Shown in pieces: positions 1 through 10,159 of a stretch of DNA of 64,000 bases (position 1 is the stretch's first letter; the number at the start of each line of letters is the position of its first letter). The notes below the pieces were generated by a model that was not told the DNA's origin, did no database searches, and worked only from the letters and a program-made list of their open reading frames with translations. A program made the position numbers and the translations under genes. The DNA comes from Candidatus Phosphitivorax anaerolimi (lineage in GTDB: Bacteria > Desulfobacterota > Desulfomonilia > UBA1062): positions 48,648 through 112,647 of the forward strand of contig MPOS01000033.1 in the NCBI GenBank assembly GCA_001896555.1, read 5' to 3'.

Positions 1-34
1 CTCTTCGTCCCGCCTCCGTCTGTCTTCCTGAAAA

Positions 35-42
<8 letters not shown>
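1..42 (-). CDS. Partial CDS: start of next N-ATPase operon gene (probable AtpQ-like subunit)
   Basis: Only the first 14 codons are inside the window. An ATG at 42..40 overlaps the end of atpC by 8 bases and reads MNDFQEDRRRRDEE before leaving the left edge. A short, highly charged cytoplasmic N-terminus is what is expected of the small AtpQ protein that follows atpD-atpC in N-type ATPase operons. The identity is inferred from position and charge only, since the membrane part lies outside. Confidence 0.5.
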
Positions 43-2105
<2,063 letters not shown>

Positions 2106-2111
2106 ACCCGA

Positions 2112-2582
2112 TCAGGTCCCTTCTCTTTTTTCCCCTTCTCCCCGCTCGGCCTGGATAACGAGCACGGGCCGGTCTGCATACCTCACTACCTTTTCCGTGA
2201 CCGAGCCGAAGAGTGTAAGCCTCCATCCCGTTTCTCCATGGGTCGATATCACCACCATGTCCGCACCGGTTTCACTTGCACTTCTCACAATCGTCCGGGC
2301 GGGATCACCCAGGGCGACCAGAGGCTCGACGGAAATTCCCTGGGGGAACCGGTGGGAAATCAGCGTGTGCAGATGTCCCATGGCGGCGTCACGGAGTGTC
2401 CGGGAATAGACGGACACATCCAGTGCCGGCACATCGTAGGCAAACAGGGGAATGGGCGGGATGACGTGCAGGAGCACGATGTGGGCGCGGTACTGCTCCG
2501 CAAACTCCCCGGCCACGCCGAAGGCGCTGTAGGACGCCTCGCTGAAGTCGGTCGGAACGAGTAGCCGTTTCAATGGGAGCAT
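2112..2582 (-). CDS. Universal stress protein, UspA family
   Basis: 156-aa single-domain universal stress protein, cytoplasmic. The N-terminus KRLLVPTDFSEAS is the usual first strand with the nucleotide-binding Asp. The ATP-loop region near residues 112-128 reads STHGETGWRLTLFGS, which fits the G-x2-G-x9-G-S motif except that the first Gly is Ser, so ATP binding is likely but not certain. A GGGAGG lies about 11 bases before ATG 2582. It lies just downstream of an RpoH-like sigma factor gene on the same strand (95-base gap), with superoxide reductase further upstream, which suggests a general stress group. Confidence 0.9.
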   Translation of the reverse strand: MLPLKRLLVPTDFSEASYSAFGVAGEFAEQYRAHIVLLHVIPPIPLFAYDVPALDVSVYSRTLRDAAMGHLHTLISHRFPQGISVEPLVALGDPARTIVRSASETGADMVVISTHGETGWRLTLFGSVTEKVVRYADRPVLVIQAERGEGEKREGT

Positions 2583-2676
2583 AACGGGACATACCTCCCT
2601 TTTTCATGGGTCACCCCGTATCATACGGACATGCCGGGAAACGCCGGCTCCTCACCCATCCCCCTTGGGTGCATCG

Positions 2677-3444
2677 TTATTGTCCCGCCAGCCTGCAGGC
2701 CTTTTCGCTGCTGCCGCCCGAGATGAGATCATACGATCGTAAGGGGCTGATCTCCTGATCTTCAAGGAACTGCTTCATCTTCTGGAGCGACCTGACCTGG
2801 AGCTGCCGCACCCGTTCCTGGCTCAGACCGAGCTGAGAGCCGATCTCCATGAGGGTGACCGGAGGGTCGGAATAAAAGCGCTTGAGGATGATGAACAGCT
2901 CCCGGCGTGTCAGCATGGTGAATCCCTGCTGGAAGAGAAACGACACGTGCCGTGATATCTCCCGGTCGGAGTAAAGCGATTCCAGATCGAAATCGTCAGT
3001 GAGATAGTCCACCCACCGGTCCGTCTCGCTGGGGTCTCCTGCGATGGTCTCGTCGAGCGAGAGGAGATCCTTGGTATGCCGCAGCGTCCCCGTGCGGATT
3101 TTACTGCTCTTCCGGATAAAGTCCTTGATGGATGCCTCGATCCACCACACGGCATAGTAGATGAAGTGCACCCCCCTGTCGGGGTCGAATCGTGTGAGGG
3201 CCTTCATGAGCCCCAGATTTCCTTCCTGGACGATCTCGAGATAGTTGTGTCCGCTGTTGAAGTATTTCTGGCTCACCTTGACGACGAATCTCAAGTTTGC
3301 ATGGATGATCTTCTGCCCGGCATTCACGTCGCCCTGCTGATACTGTTTTGCCAGCTTGTACTCTTCCTCGGGCAGGAGGAGAGGATACCGTCTGATCTTT
3401 CGGAGATAAAGCTGAAGCTCGGAATAGTCATGTCTATTTGCCAT
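2677..3444 (-). CDS. RpoH-like (sigma-70 family, group 3) RNA polymerase sigma factor
   Basis: 255-aa sigma factor. Region 1.2/2.1 begins at DYSELQLYLRKIRRYPLL. Region 2 contains the core-binding and -10 melting segment (LEIVQEGNLGLMKALTRFDP, then YAVWWIEASIKDFI). Region 4.2 (LMEIGSQLGLSQERVRQLQ) is the helix-turn-helix for the -35 element. Overall it is closest to RpoH, but the RpoH box seen in the second copy (after the region-2 helix, about 55480-55530) is not recognisable here, where the sequence reads RTGTLRHTKDLL. It may therefore control a different regulon. An AAAAAGGTG precedes ATG 3444. Its neighbours, superoxide reductase upstream and uspA downstream, suggest oxidative or general stress. 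Confidence 0.85.
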   Translation of the reverse strand: MANRHDYSELQLYLRKIRRYPLLLPEEEYKLAKQYQQGDVNAGQKIIHANLRFVVKVSQKYFNSGHNYLEIVQEGNLGLMKALTRFDPDRGVHFIYYAVWWIEASIKDFIRKSSKIRTGTLRHTKDLLSLDETIAGDPSETDRWVDYLTDDFDLESLYSDREISRHVSFLFQQGFTMLTRRELFIILKRFYSDPPVTLMEIGSQLGLSQERVRQLQVRSLQKMKQFLEDQEISPLRSYDLISGGSSEKACRLAGQ

Positions 3445-3496
3445 AGATAAGCACCTTTTTAATATGAGATTTTGTCGGTTCCATCATGGTTACCGG

Positions 3497-3740
3497 TTCG
3501 ACCATATACCTGATCCGCACAGCGGGAGCGGGGTGCCTGCGGAGCCTCCCGTCTCCGGTGTGGATAACGACCTTCGGTACACCTCCTGAAGCGCCAGGGA
3601 GAGGTGCTCGGCAGTGATTTTCTGAATCCCCGCATATGCGTGGGCCCTTCCTATTACGCTCAGGAGCGTTTCGAGATCCGGCCACCACGACCGCGACCTT
3701 AAGAGGAATGGGTTCGAAGATCCTTTTTCCCGCCATCAAT
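3497..3740 (-). pseudogene. Possible frameshifted small gene between superoxide reductase and rpoH-like gene
   Basis: Between the two stress genes the minus strand has coding-like sequence split over two frames. One frame opens at an ATG near 3736 and reads MAGKRIFEPIPLKVAVVVAG. Another frame then gives LETLLSVIGRAHAYAGIQKI and continues TAEHLSLALQEVYRR before a TAA near 3498. The second part looks like an amphipathic helical bundle of the kind found in AAA+ lid domains, but it has no start codon in its own frame. Either this is a decayed or frameshifted gene, or chance. I do not assign a function. Confidence 0.25.
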
Positions 3741-3906
3741 CTTCCGCCTTCTCAGTGCATGCAGCACAGTGCGGGTCCACCCGGACTGCCCGTTTCCCAT
3801 CGTGTGTGCTCCTGTACTTTCCATGATTTTCCTGTTCGGGTAAGACAGAGACTCTTGGGGCCCTCCTTCGAGGGTTTGCCTGAAAATAGTCGCCTGTAAG
3901 GAGACA
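3741..3906. other. Intergenic region 3' of superoxide reductase
   Basis: About 165 bases downstream of the superoxide reductase stop codon. A 41-codon minus-strand frame from an ATG near 3823 is open here, but it has no homology I recognise and no clear ribosome binding site. No T-tract terminator was seen. Confidence 0.3.
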
Positions 3907-4302
3907 CTAGTGTACCTGGATCGGCCTGGTGTTTTCCCAGAGGCCGTGGATGCTGCAATAACTCGTTGCATAGATCTTCCCCGATTTCTTCAATCTGGCC
4001 GCTACAACGGCTGAGTGATCCGTGTGCGCAGGTCCCTGATCCGGCCCGGCCGCCGATTCTCCGTGCGCCGAGAACTGGATGTGCGCGAGCTGATAGGTGA
4101 ACCGGTCTCCTTCCGGGAGATAGAACACTTTTATCCAGCGGATATGGTGCTCCGTGGTATTGGGATGCGGAATCTCCTTGCCGATGGAAACCCTGATCTC
4201 GAATGTGCCGTCTTTCTGAACGGAATCAGGACATTCGATGACCGGGACATGGTTCTCGGTTTTCCAGCCACTCGGCTGGAACAACCCACCAAACCGTATC
4301 AT
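3907..4302 (-). CDS. Superoxide reductase, neelaredoxin type (1Fe-SOR)
   Basis: 131-aa one-iron superoxide reductase that reduces superoxide to peroxide without making oxygen, typical of anaerobes. It carries only the C-terminal iron domain with no rubredoxin-like N-terminal domain. The four His and one Cys ligands are all present: H18 (in ENHVPVIE), H46 (IPHPN), H52 (TTEHH), and C116 and H119 (SYCSIHGLW). The sixth-site Glu is kept (E16), but the catalytic Lys that normally follows it is Asn (N17). Start ATG 4302 is preceded by AAGGAGG at good spacing; the longer frame from 4338 is unlikely. The electron donor, usually rubredoxin, is not nearby. Confidence 0.93.
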   Translation of the reverse strand: MIRFGGLFQPSGWKTENHVPVIECPDSVQKDGTFEIRVSIGKEIPHPNTTEHHIRWIKVFYLPEGDRFTYQLAHIQFSAHGESAAGPDQGPAHTDHSAVVAARLKKSGKIYATSYCSIHGLWENTRPIQVH

Positions 4303-4393
4303 TCGTCTCCTCCTTTTTTTAAGCACCCCCAAGGGCACATCTCATATGGGGCATGCGCGCACTTGGGGTTTGCCGGCCACCTAAAAGATTTCA

Positions 4394-4660
4394 TTAATCA
4401 AACAGCTCGGGGAAGTTCTGCTCGATGTTCCGCGGATGCTTGAACCTGATCTTCCCGGATAAAAACATGTTTGCAATCGTCCTGGCGATCTGCCTGTCCT
4501 GATCCAGATCGGTTTGGGAACGACCCTGCCCGTGAAGACCGGCTGTGTCTTCACTGTCGGTTTGCTCGACCATTGCTTCCATCAACTCGAAGAGGGTAGT
4601 GGTGATCTCGACCGTATTGCTCCTTGAACTCAGTGTACCAAAACCACTGTGTATGCTCAT
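4394..4660 (-). CDS. Hypothetical protein, 88 aa
   Basis: Small acidic soluble protein that I do not recognise. It is supported by a strong GTAGGAGG 8-10 bases before ATG 4660, a normal codon pattern, and its position about 90 bases upstream of the superoxide reductase on the same strand. The middle part (TTTLFELMEAMVEQTD) looks helical. The C-terminal half has a helix (RQIARTIANMFLSGKIRF) and ends in NFPELFD. No Cys residues, signal peptide or membrane segment. It could be a small regulatory partner of the stress operon, but that is only contextual. Confidence 0.6.
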   Translation of the reverse strand: MSIHSGFGTLSSRSNTVEITTTLFELMEAMVEQTDSEDTAGLHGQGRSQTDLDQDRQIARTIANMFLSGKIRFKHPRNIEQNFPELFD

Positions 4661-5162
4661 TCGTAACTCCTCCTACGTATTGTCTCTGGTGATCCGGTTA
4701 TCTGTCGGCTGTAACCCCGATGACTTCTCAACTGTCACCCTCTCTATTCAATTCGTGTGCCGATATTCCCTGCAGCAAAATATTATAGTAAAAATAGGGA
4801 CCTACAGAATGACCAGTGAAATTTGCCTGCTGCATCCCCCTGGTATCCTGTCCTGTCATATAGGATGATTCTTTTCAGATGGGATTTTATCCGGCAGGAT
4901 TTCGGAATATGACCATATCTTGCAGTGTTGTGATGGGGCGTCTCATACACGGATTCTTATCCCCATGGAATAACAGCACATTACGAGTAAGATCCTGGAC
5001 GATTGCGCCTGCGGGGAGACTTCTTTCCTGTCTCGGGGCCGCACCGGGGAGGATAAGAGCCTCGGGTAATCAAACCCTTACATGCGAATAAGCCGAAGTC
5101 TCCCCTGCGGAGAACACCACCATACGGGCTCCGGGATTCCTGTCGGGCAGAACAGGGCGCGG
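4661..5162. other. Intergenic region, about 500 bases, no gene seen
   Basis: This stretch separates the stress genes from the Fis-like gene. It is more AT-rich between 4720 and 4860. A perfect TATAAT on the minus strand (4787..4782) is a candidate -10 for the 88-aa gene, but no good -35 matches it. The right half holds the inverted repeat listed at 5013-5105. No supported ORF or tRNA. Confidence 0.4.
5013..5105. repeat. Inverted repeat, 11-bp perfect arms, 71-base loop
   Basis: GGGGAGACTTC at 5013-5023 is matched by GAAGTCTCCCC at 5095-5105, and the pairing extends outwards with one bulge to about 16 positions (CCTGC against TGCGG). The 71 bases between contain smaller self-complementary pieces, for example GAGG/CCTC and GGG/CCC. 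It lies 3' of the Fis-like gene on the minus strand. It could be a terminator-like hairpin or a structured RNA; there is no T-tract after either arm. Confidence 0.45.
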
Positions 5163-5405
5163 CTACATATGACGGGAGATTTCGTGCTTATGGAGAAGGG
5201 CGTATAAACGGGACCGTGAAACGCCTGAGATTTTACAGGCGCTTGTGACGTTTCCGGAGGTGCACTTCATGAGTTCCGTCAGATAGAAGCGTTCAACCTC
5301 GGCCAGGTACCGGTTGCGGACTGACCGCAGCTCGGGAAGGCCGGGAGAAGACGACCTGCTCACCTTGGAAATGATATGGGTGAAAGTGGGCTTCTGAATA
5401 TCCAT
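5163..5405 (-). CDS. Stand-alone Fis-type helix-turn-helix protein, 80 aa
   Basis: Small DNA-binding protein made of a short N-terminus and one Fis-like HTH domain (about residues 28-77). The HTH half (ACKISGVSRSRLYALLHKHEI) is almost the same as the C-terminus of the NtrC-family regulator next door (ACRVSGLSRSRLYALLKQYEI), and the helix before it also matches. It has no receiver or AAA+ domain, so it cannot activate sigma-54 polymerase itself. It probably arose by partial duplication of the neighbour and may compete for or share its binding sites. The binding site before ATG 5405 is weak. Confidence 0.75.
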   Translation of the reverse strand: MDIQKPTFTHIISKVSRSSSPGLPELRSVRNRYLAEVERFYLTELMKCTSGNVTSACKISGVSRSRLYALLHKHEISRHM

Positions 5406-5654
5406 GATGCCGTACCTAACAAACTATATGCCAATTCGGTCTCTATCTCTGGAGGCTGCGGCGGCAGGGCGGGGAAGAAGGCCCTTTTTCAATGATTTTG
5501 CGATTCCCTTCCCATGTGCCGGATGCACCCGGAAAAGACAGCCGGCTCTCATGTAAGGATGTCCGCCGTACAGGACATGCGAAAGAGCGGGGTCGAGGTC
5601 ACCACAAAGATCGGTGAGACCTGGCCCCACTACCTGCAAGAGAAAAGAGGGTTA
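5406..5654. other. Spacer between NtrC-family regulator and Fis-like gene
   Basis: About 250 bases with no supported gene. An open frame on either strand here gives only low-complexity or unconvincing protein. The spacer should carry the leader of the Fis-like gene. Confidence 0.35.
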
Positions 5655-7082
5655 TCAGGATATCTCGTACTGTTTGAGCAGCGCATAGAGACGGGACCGC
5701 GAGAGCCCCGATACCCTGCAGGCCGCGCGGATGTCGGCCTTTGTCTGTCGCATGAGCTCCTTGAGGTACTGCTCTTCGATCTCACTGACAGCCTCTTCCC
5801 GAACGTCCTTGAGGCTGGGCAGGGTGTTGTCTCCGAATGCCTGGAGCCCGCCCGGCTGCACCTGCTTCCTGGCGGCGGCGATACGCTTGACCTGGACGTG
5901 TATGTGGTAGGGAAGATGCTTGGGAACCAGGATGGGACTGTCGTGCGCCACGGCCAGCGCGCTCTCCAGGGCGTGAATCAGCTCGCGCACGTTTCCGGGC
6001 CAGGAATACTGCATGAGGATATCCCTAAACCCGGCGCTTACGCGCTTGGGTTTGATCCCGTACTTCTTGCTGTGCCGCTTGAGATAGTGGTTCGTCAGGT
6101 CCTGGATGTCCTCGGGCCGCTCCCTTAAGGGGGGCAGGTCGATGGTGATGGATCGGAGCCTGAACAGCAGATCCTTGCGGAAGGCCTTCTTCGCGACCAG
6201 GTCGTCCAGATCCCGGTTCGTGGCGGAGATCACCCGGAAATCGCTCTCCACCTCGCTCGATTTCCCGATGGGGCGGAAGCGCCCCTCCTGCAGGACACGG
6301 AGAAACTTTTTCTGTATTGAGAGCGGGAGCTCACCCACCTCGTCCAGGAAGAGCGTCCCCTTGTTGGCTTGATATACCAGGCCCGGCTGGGCCTTGTCGG
6401 CCCCGGTGTACGAGCCCTTCTCGTGGCCGAAGAGGATGCTTTCCACGAGGTTCGGAGGGAGGGCGGCACAGTCCACCACCACGAAATCATGGTCCTTCCT
6501 GAGCGAGTGGTTGTGAATGGCGCGTGCGAAGAGCTCTTTGCCGGTGCCGGTTTCGCCGGTGATGAGCACGCTGGCGTCATTGGACAGGGTCTTGCTCAGG
6601 AGGGTCAGGCATTTCTTCATGCCCGGGCTGTGGCCCAGGATTCCCTCCTTCTCGAAATCCAGGGCTGCCTGGGGAAGGGTGTTGCTCTCGTGATACAGGA
6701 GGGCGTCCTTCAAGAGCTGGGCCAGATCCGTCTTGGAAAACGGTTTTTCGATATAGTCCCATGCACCCTTGGACAGGGCTGATTCCACGGATTCGGGATC
6801 GCCGTAGGCGGTGATCACGATCACCTCGGGCGAACCGCTGTTTCTGCAGACCTGGGGGAGGATGTCGATGCCGTTTCCATCCGGCATGCGCACATCGAGA
6901 AACACCACATCGAACGGGGCCGAGCGGATGGCGTCCAGGCCCTCCTCGAGGGTAAACGCCTGGGCGCTTTCATAACCCAGGCTCCGTGCGACGTTCGCAA
7001 TGGAACTGCAGACGAGCTTATCATCGTCAATGATAAGGATTTTTTTGCGGTCGTCCATGCAAGTCTCATAAGACGGTTTCAT
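5655..7082 (-). CDS. NtrC-family sigma-54-dependent response regulator
   Basis: 475-aa transcription activator. The receiver domain covers about residues 14-126 with phosphoacceptor D63, T91 and K113. The AAA+ domain spans about 147-375 with Walker A GETGTGKE (176-183) and Walker B GTLFLDEVGE. A Fis-type HTH sits at about 425-475. The sigma-54 contact loop is GSYTGA (223-228) where the consensus is GAFTGA. The gene starts at ATG 7082, which overlaps the TGA of the upstream hybrid kinase as ATGA, so the two are co-translated and should be a cognate pair. A second ATG at 7058 is also possible. Targets are unknown. Confidence 0.93.
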   Translation of the reverse strand: MKPSYETCMDDRKKILIIDDDKLVCSSIANVARSLGYESAQAFTLEEGLDAIRSAPFDVVFLDVRMPDGNGIDILPQVCRNSGSPEVIVITAYGDPESVESALSKGAWDYIEKPFSKTDLAQLLKDALLYHESNTLPQAALDFEKEGILGHSPGMKKCLTLLSKTLSNDASVLITGETGTGKELFARAIHNHSLRKDHDFVVVDCAALPPNLVESILFGHEKGSYTGADKAQPGLVYQANKGTLFLDEVGELPLSIQKKFLRVLQEGRFRPIGKSSEVESDFRVISATNRDLDDLVAKKAFRKDLLFRLRSITIDLPPLRERPEDIQDLTNHYLKRHSKKYGIKPKRVSAGFRDILMQYSWPGNVRELIHALESALAVAHDSPILVPKHLPYHIHVQVKRIAAARKQVQPGGLQAFGDNTLPSLKDVREEAVSEIEEQYLKELMRQTKADIRAACRVSGLSRSRLYALLKQYEIS

Positions 7083-9517
7083 GAAAATGTAAAGCCCCCA
7101 CGGCCGAGGGCCTGATCGATGGCGTCGCGCAGGACCTCGGGTGAAAATGGTTTGGAGATCAGGCTGGAAAAGGCGGCTGCTCCGCTGCGGATTTCATCCA
7201 GCGCCTTCTCGGAGCCCGAGCAGATGATGACCGGCAGGTCTCTGCGGATCTCCTGCATGGCGGCAGCCATCTCGCTGCCCCTCATGAAGGGCATGAGTTC
7301 ATCGGTGATCACCAGATCGAAGGTCTTGGGCGTCTCCCTGAAGAGCTTCAGGGCCTTGTCGGCGTCATGGGTGGAGGACACCCGGAAACCCTGGCGAACG
7401 AGCATCCGGTGAATGCTGCGCAGCTCGAGCACATCATCGTCTACCAGGAGAACGCGCCCCTTCCGCCACCCCGTGGCAAGGGGCCCCTCGGAGACCTTTA
7501 GCTCAGAGTCCCGGCTTGAGGCAGGGAGATACACCTCGAACGACGTGCCCTTGCCCGGGGTGCTCCGGACGATGATGGACCCGCCAGCATTCTTGACCAC
7601 GGAATGTACGACACCGAGCCCCAGGCCGGTGCCTGTGCTCGACTTCCGGGTGGTGAAAAGCGGGTCGAATATCTGATCCATGATCTCAGGCGGTATGCCG
7701 CAGCCGGTGTCCTTCACCACGAGCTTCGCATAGGTTCCGGGCGTGAGGTCTGAAACCATGGCCGGCGCAGCTCGAGTGACCGATGTCTCCGTGAGCGACA
7801 CGCACAAGGTGCCCCGGCTGTTTTCCATGGCCTGCACGGCATTGGCGCACAGATTGGTCAGAAGCTGATAGATCTGGGTCGCATCGGTCCTGACCAGTGT
7901 TTCCCTGGCGGATATCCGCTGGCGGAGGGTGACTGTCTCGGGCAGGGAACGCCTGATGATGGTCAGTGCCTCCCGTATGATCGTATCCAAAACTATGGGG
8001 GGGAAGACCGGTTTCCTTCGGGAGCCGAACATCTTGATCTGATTCGTGATCTCCCGTCCGATGCGCGACGCCTCGATGATCTGGCCGATGAATTCCTGCT
8101 CGGGGGCATCGGGCGGGAGCATGTCCGAGACCAGCTCGGCATTGATGATGATCGGCTGAAGGATATTGATGAAGTCGTGGGCTATCCCGCCTGCGAGCAT
8201 CCCCAGCGCCTCCATCCTCCGTTTTCGCTCAAGGGCCTTCTGCATGGCCTTTTCTTCGGTGACGTCCAGCTCGATGACCGCATAGTTGGTGATCGCCCCG
8301 GATTCATTCTCCAGCGGGGAGACGACCACGTCCAGTTCCCGCCGGCCGCCGTCAGCCCGATCCCTGTGGATCGTACCCCTCCAGGGCCTGTCACGGAGCT
8401 CCTTTAAGGAGAAGGCATTCTCTGTTCCACCATCCGGGGTAAAAAACATCTCGTACGGCTTGCCCTTGAGATCGTTGCGGGGGATCTGCAGGGAGCGTTC
8501 ACCTGCGTGGTTGATGTAGATTATCCTCCCCTGTGAGTCGAGGATGAATACACTTTCTGCGGCGTGCTCCACCGCCGAGACCAGGAGCCGGTTTTCCTGC
8601 TCGGTGCGGCGGTAATCAGTGATGTCGATGGAGACACCCCCTATAAGCCCGGGAGAATTATCCTGAAATATCGGGAACTTTTGTGTAAAGAAGGATGCCT
8701 GGAAATCGCCGAACCGAATGTCTTCTATCTTCTGCAGTTCCTTTCCGGATGCCAGCACCTTCCGGTCGTCTTCCATGAGTGCACTGGATATCTCTGCGGG
8801 CCAGATATCCCGGTCGGTTCTGCCGATGCAGGCATCGATTTTGATGCCGTAGACATCCTCCAGATACTGGTTGAGGTAGAGAAACCTGCTCTGCTCGTCC
8901 TTGAGATAGACCATGCCGGGAAAGTGCTCCATGAAGAGCGTGAACTGCTGCTCGTTGAGCCGCAGATCTTCTTCCAGTCGCTTGCGCTCATCGATCTCCT
9001 GCCTCAGGCGCCGGTTTGTCCTCATGAGCTGAGCCGTGCGCCTGCGGACTTCTTTTTCCAGGGCCTGCCGGGCATCACTGACTTCGTGCTCTGTCGTGCG
9101 TCTGAACCGGCGATTTTCACGCCGCTCTAAGACCTCTTGAACAACCAGCGGAAGCAGGGCCTGATACGCCTGGGGCGGGTCCTGGATCAGATATTCGTCC
9201 GCGCCCTGCTTCAGCGCCTCGGCCGCTTGATGGATGGTTTTTGTGCCGCAGATCACGACAAAGGGCGGGGGATCGTCCAGGTCCTTGGTCTGCTCAAACA
9301 GGTCGAGCCAGGAGGCCCCGGGCAGGTTCAGAGACACCGCTACGAGATCGAATCGATTCAAAGGGTCTCCCAGCAGGGATACGGCCTCAGACGCGCTGCC
9401 GCTCTCCGCGACCATACAGTCCATGCCCCCTGCCTCCAGGGCCGCGATGAACGTCTTGCGGCTCTCCGGCTCGGGTTCGACCAGCAGGATGCTGTTTTTC
9501 CCGGGGTACACGATCAA
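7079..9517 (-). CDS. Hybrid sensor histidine kinase (pseudo-receiver - PAS - PAS - HisKA/HATPase - receiver)
   Basis: 812-aa soluble hybrid kinase without membrane segments. Order: an N-terminal receiver-like domain (about 9-128); a coiled coil (about 130-185); two PAS domains (about 190-300 and 312-422); dimerisation helix with H447 (GIAHDFINILQP); an ATPase domain with an N-box (LTNLCANAVQAM) and GTGLGLGVVHSVV; and a C-terminal receiver (about 690-805) with an intact acidic pocket. The N-terminal domain has Ser62 where the phosphoacceptor Asp should be and QDP instead of KP, so it is probably a non-phosphorylated sensor or dimer module. The start is TTG 9517 or GTG 9511; a GGGGA fits the GTG. 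Cytoplasmic sensing through PAS is inferred. Confidence 0.92.
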   Translation of the reverse strand: MIVYPGKNSILLVEPEPESRKTFIAALEAGGMDCMVAESGSASEAVSLLGDPLNRFDLVAVSLNLPGASWLDLFEQTKDLDDPPPFVVICGTKTIHQAAEALKQGADEYLIQDPPQAYQALLPLVVQEVLERRENRRFRRTTEHEVSDARQALEKEVRRRTAQLMRTNRRLRQEIDERKRLEEDLRLNEQQFTLFMEHFPGMVYLKDEQSRFLYLNQYLEDVYGIKIDACIGRTDRDIWPAEISSALMEDDRKVLASGKELQKIEDIRFGDFQASFFTQKFPIFQDNSPGLIGGVSIDITDYRRTEQENRLLVSAVEHAAESVFILDSQGRIIYINHAGERSLQIPRNDLKGKPYEMFFTPDGGTENAFSLKELRDRPWRGTIHRDRADGGRRELDVVVSPLENESGAITNYAVIELDVTEEKAMQKALERKRRMEALGMLAGGIAHDFINILQPIIINAELVSDMLPPDAPEQEFIGQIIEASRIGREITNQIKMFGSRRKPVFPPIVLDTIIREALTIIRRSLPETVTLRQRISARETLVRTDATQIYQLLTNLCANAVQAMENSRGTLCVSLTETSVTRAAPAMVSDLTPGTYAKLVVKDTGCGIPPEIMDQIFDPLFTTRKSSTGTGLGLGVVHSVVKNAGGSIIVRSTPGKGTSFEVYLPASSRDSELKVSEGPLATGWRKGRVLLVDDDVLELRSIHRMLVRQGFRVSSTHDADKALKLFRETPKTFDLVITDELMPFMRGSEMAAAMQEIRRDLPVIICSGSEKALDEIRSGAAAFSSLISKPFSPEVLRDAIDQALGRGGFTFS

Positions 9518-10159
9518 TTCCCCGGCCGCTCGCCGGCAGCGACAAGGGTTCTCGGGCGAAGAGGGAATGTATTGTCTTCAGGATACCCGGAAACGGGCGC
9601 ATGCCGTGAAAATAAAGAAAACCTGCCGGTCTCACGCATCATTCTCTGACTCATCATCTTTGTCCTGGTGACAAAAATAAGCGCGTCCCGGCCTGGCGTC
9701 AAGGGAGGCGGATGAAGAACCGGTCTGCATGCTGCCTTTACCCCGCCATACATGCCGGGAATATCCCATCCCGGCGGATACGAGCAGGCTGCATCCCTGA
9801 CAGGAGGACAGAGGGGATTTCTTCGACCGGGATCTGTTGGGTTTATTCGTGCAGAACCCCTCGTATCCCAACCCGAAAAGGGCAAACACCGGCTCAGCCA
9901 GGAATGGGAGGATTACCGCCCGAAAATATTACATCGAATGGCAATTTACTAGCATGAACAGGGATCGGCGGCAATGCGAAAAACGAACCCCGTGTACCAC
10001 GCACCTGTTGCCGGCCGGTTCCCATAGAGGATGCAGGCGGGGGAAAGGGACTTTGACCGGGGCCACCGAAAAGAGGGCGCATCCCGCGAACCCTCATGTC
10101 CTGGTTATCGCTCACAGCGAATATTGCAGTTCAAACCCCGGCAATGTTGCCCCGGCGCC
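9518..10159. other. Intergenic region, about 640 bases, no supported gene
   Basis: Between the hybrid kinase and ahbC, both on the minus strand. Several overlapping frames are open on both strands (for example minus 9632-9889 and plus 9837-10187), but their proteins are Ser/Arg/Pro-rich, lack start signals and look like chance frames. No tRNA-like or clear terminator structure was found. Confidence 0.45.

Noticed and set aside
3559..3567. Perfect DnaA box TTATCCACA on the minus strand
   Set aside because: Single and isolated, with no neighbours, AT-rich region or dnaA gene; chance match is likely.
3699..3790. Second in-frame TGA as a selenocysteine codon in the SOR-sigma factor gap
   Set aside because: No conserved Cys family around it, no SECIS-like hairpin at the right distance, and the flanking protein is not recognisable.
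9870..9930. Phrase AAGGGCAAACACCGG resembling a GEMM (c-di-GMP-I) riboswitch core
   Set aside because: The rest of the conserved core (GGGACGCAAAGC and the receptor hairpin) is missing and no gene follows on that strand at the right distance.
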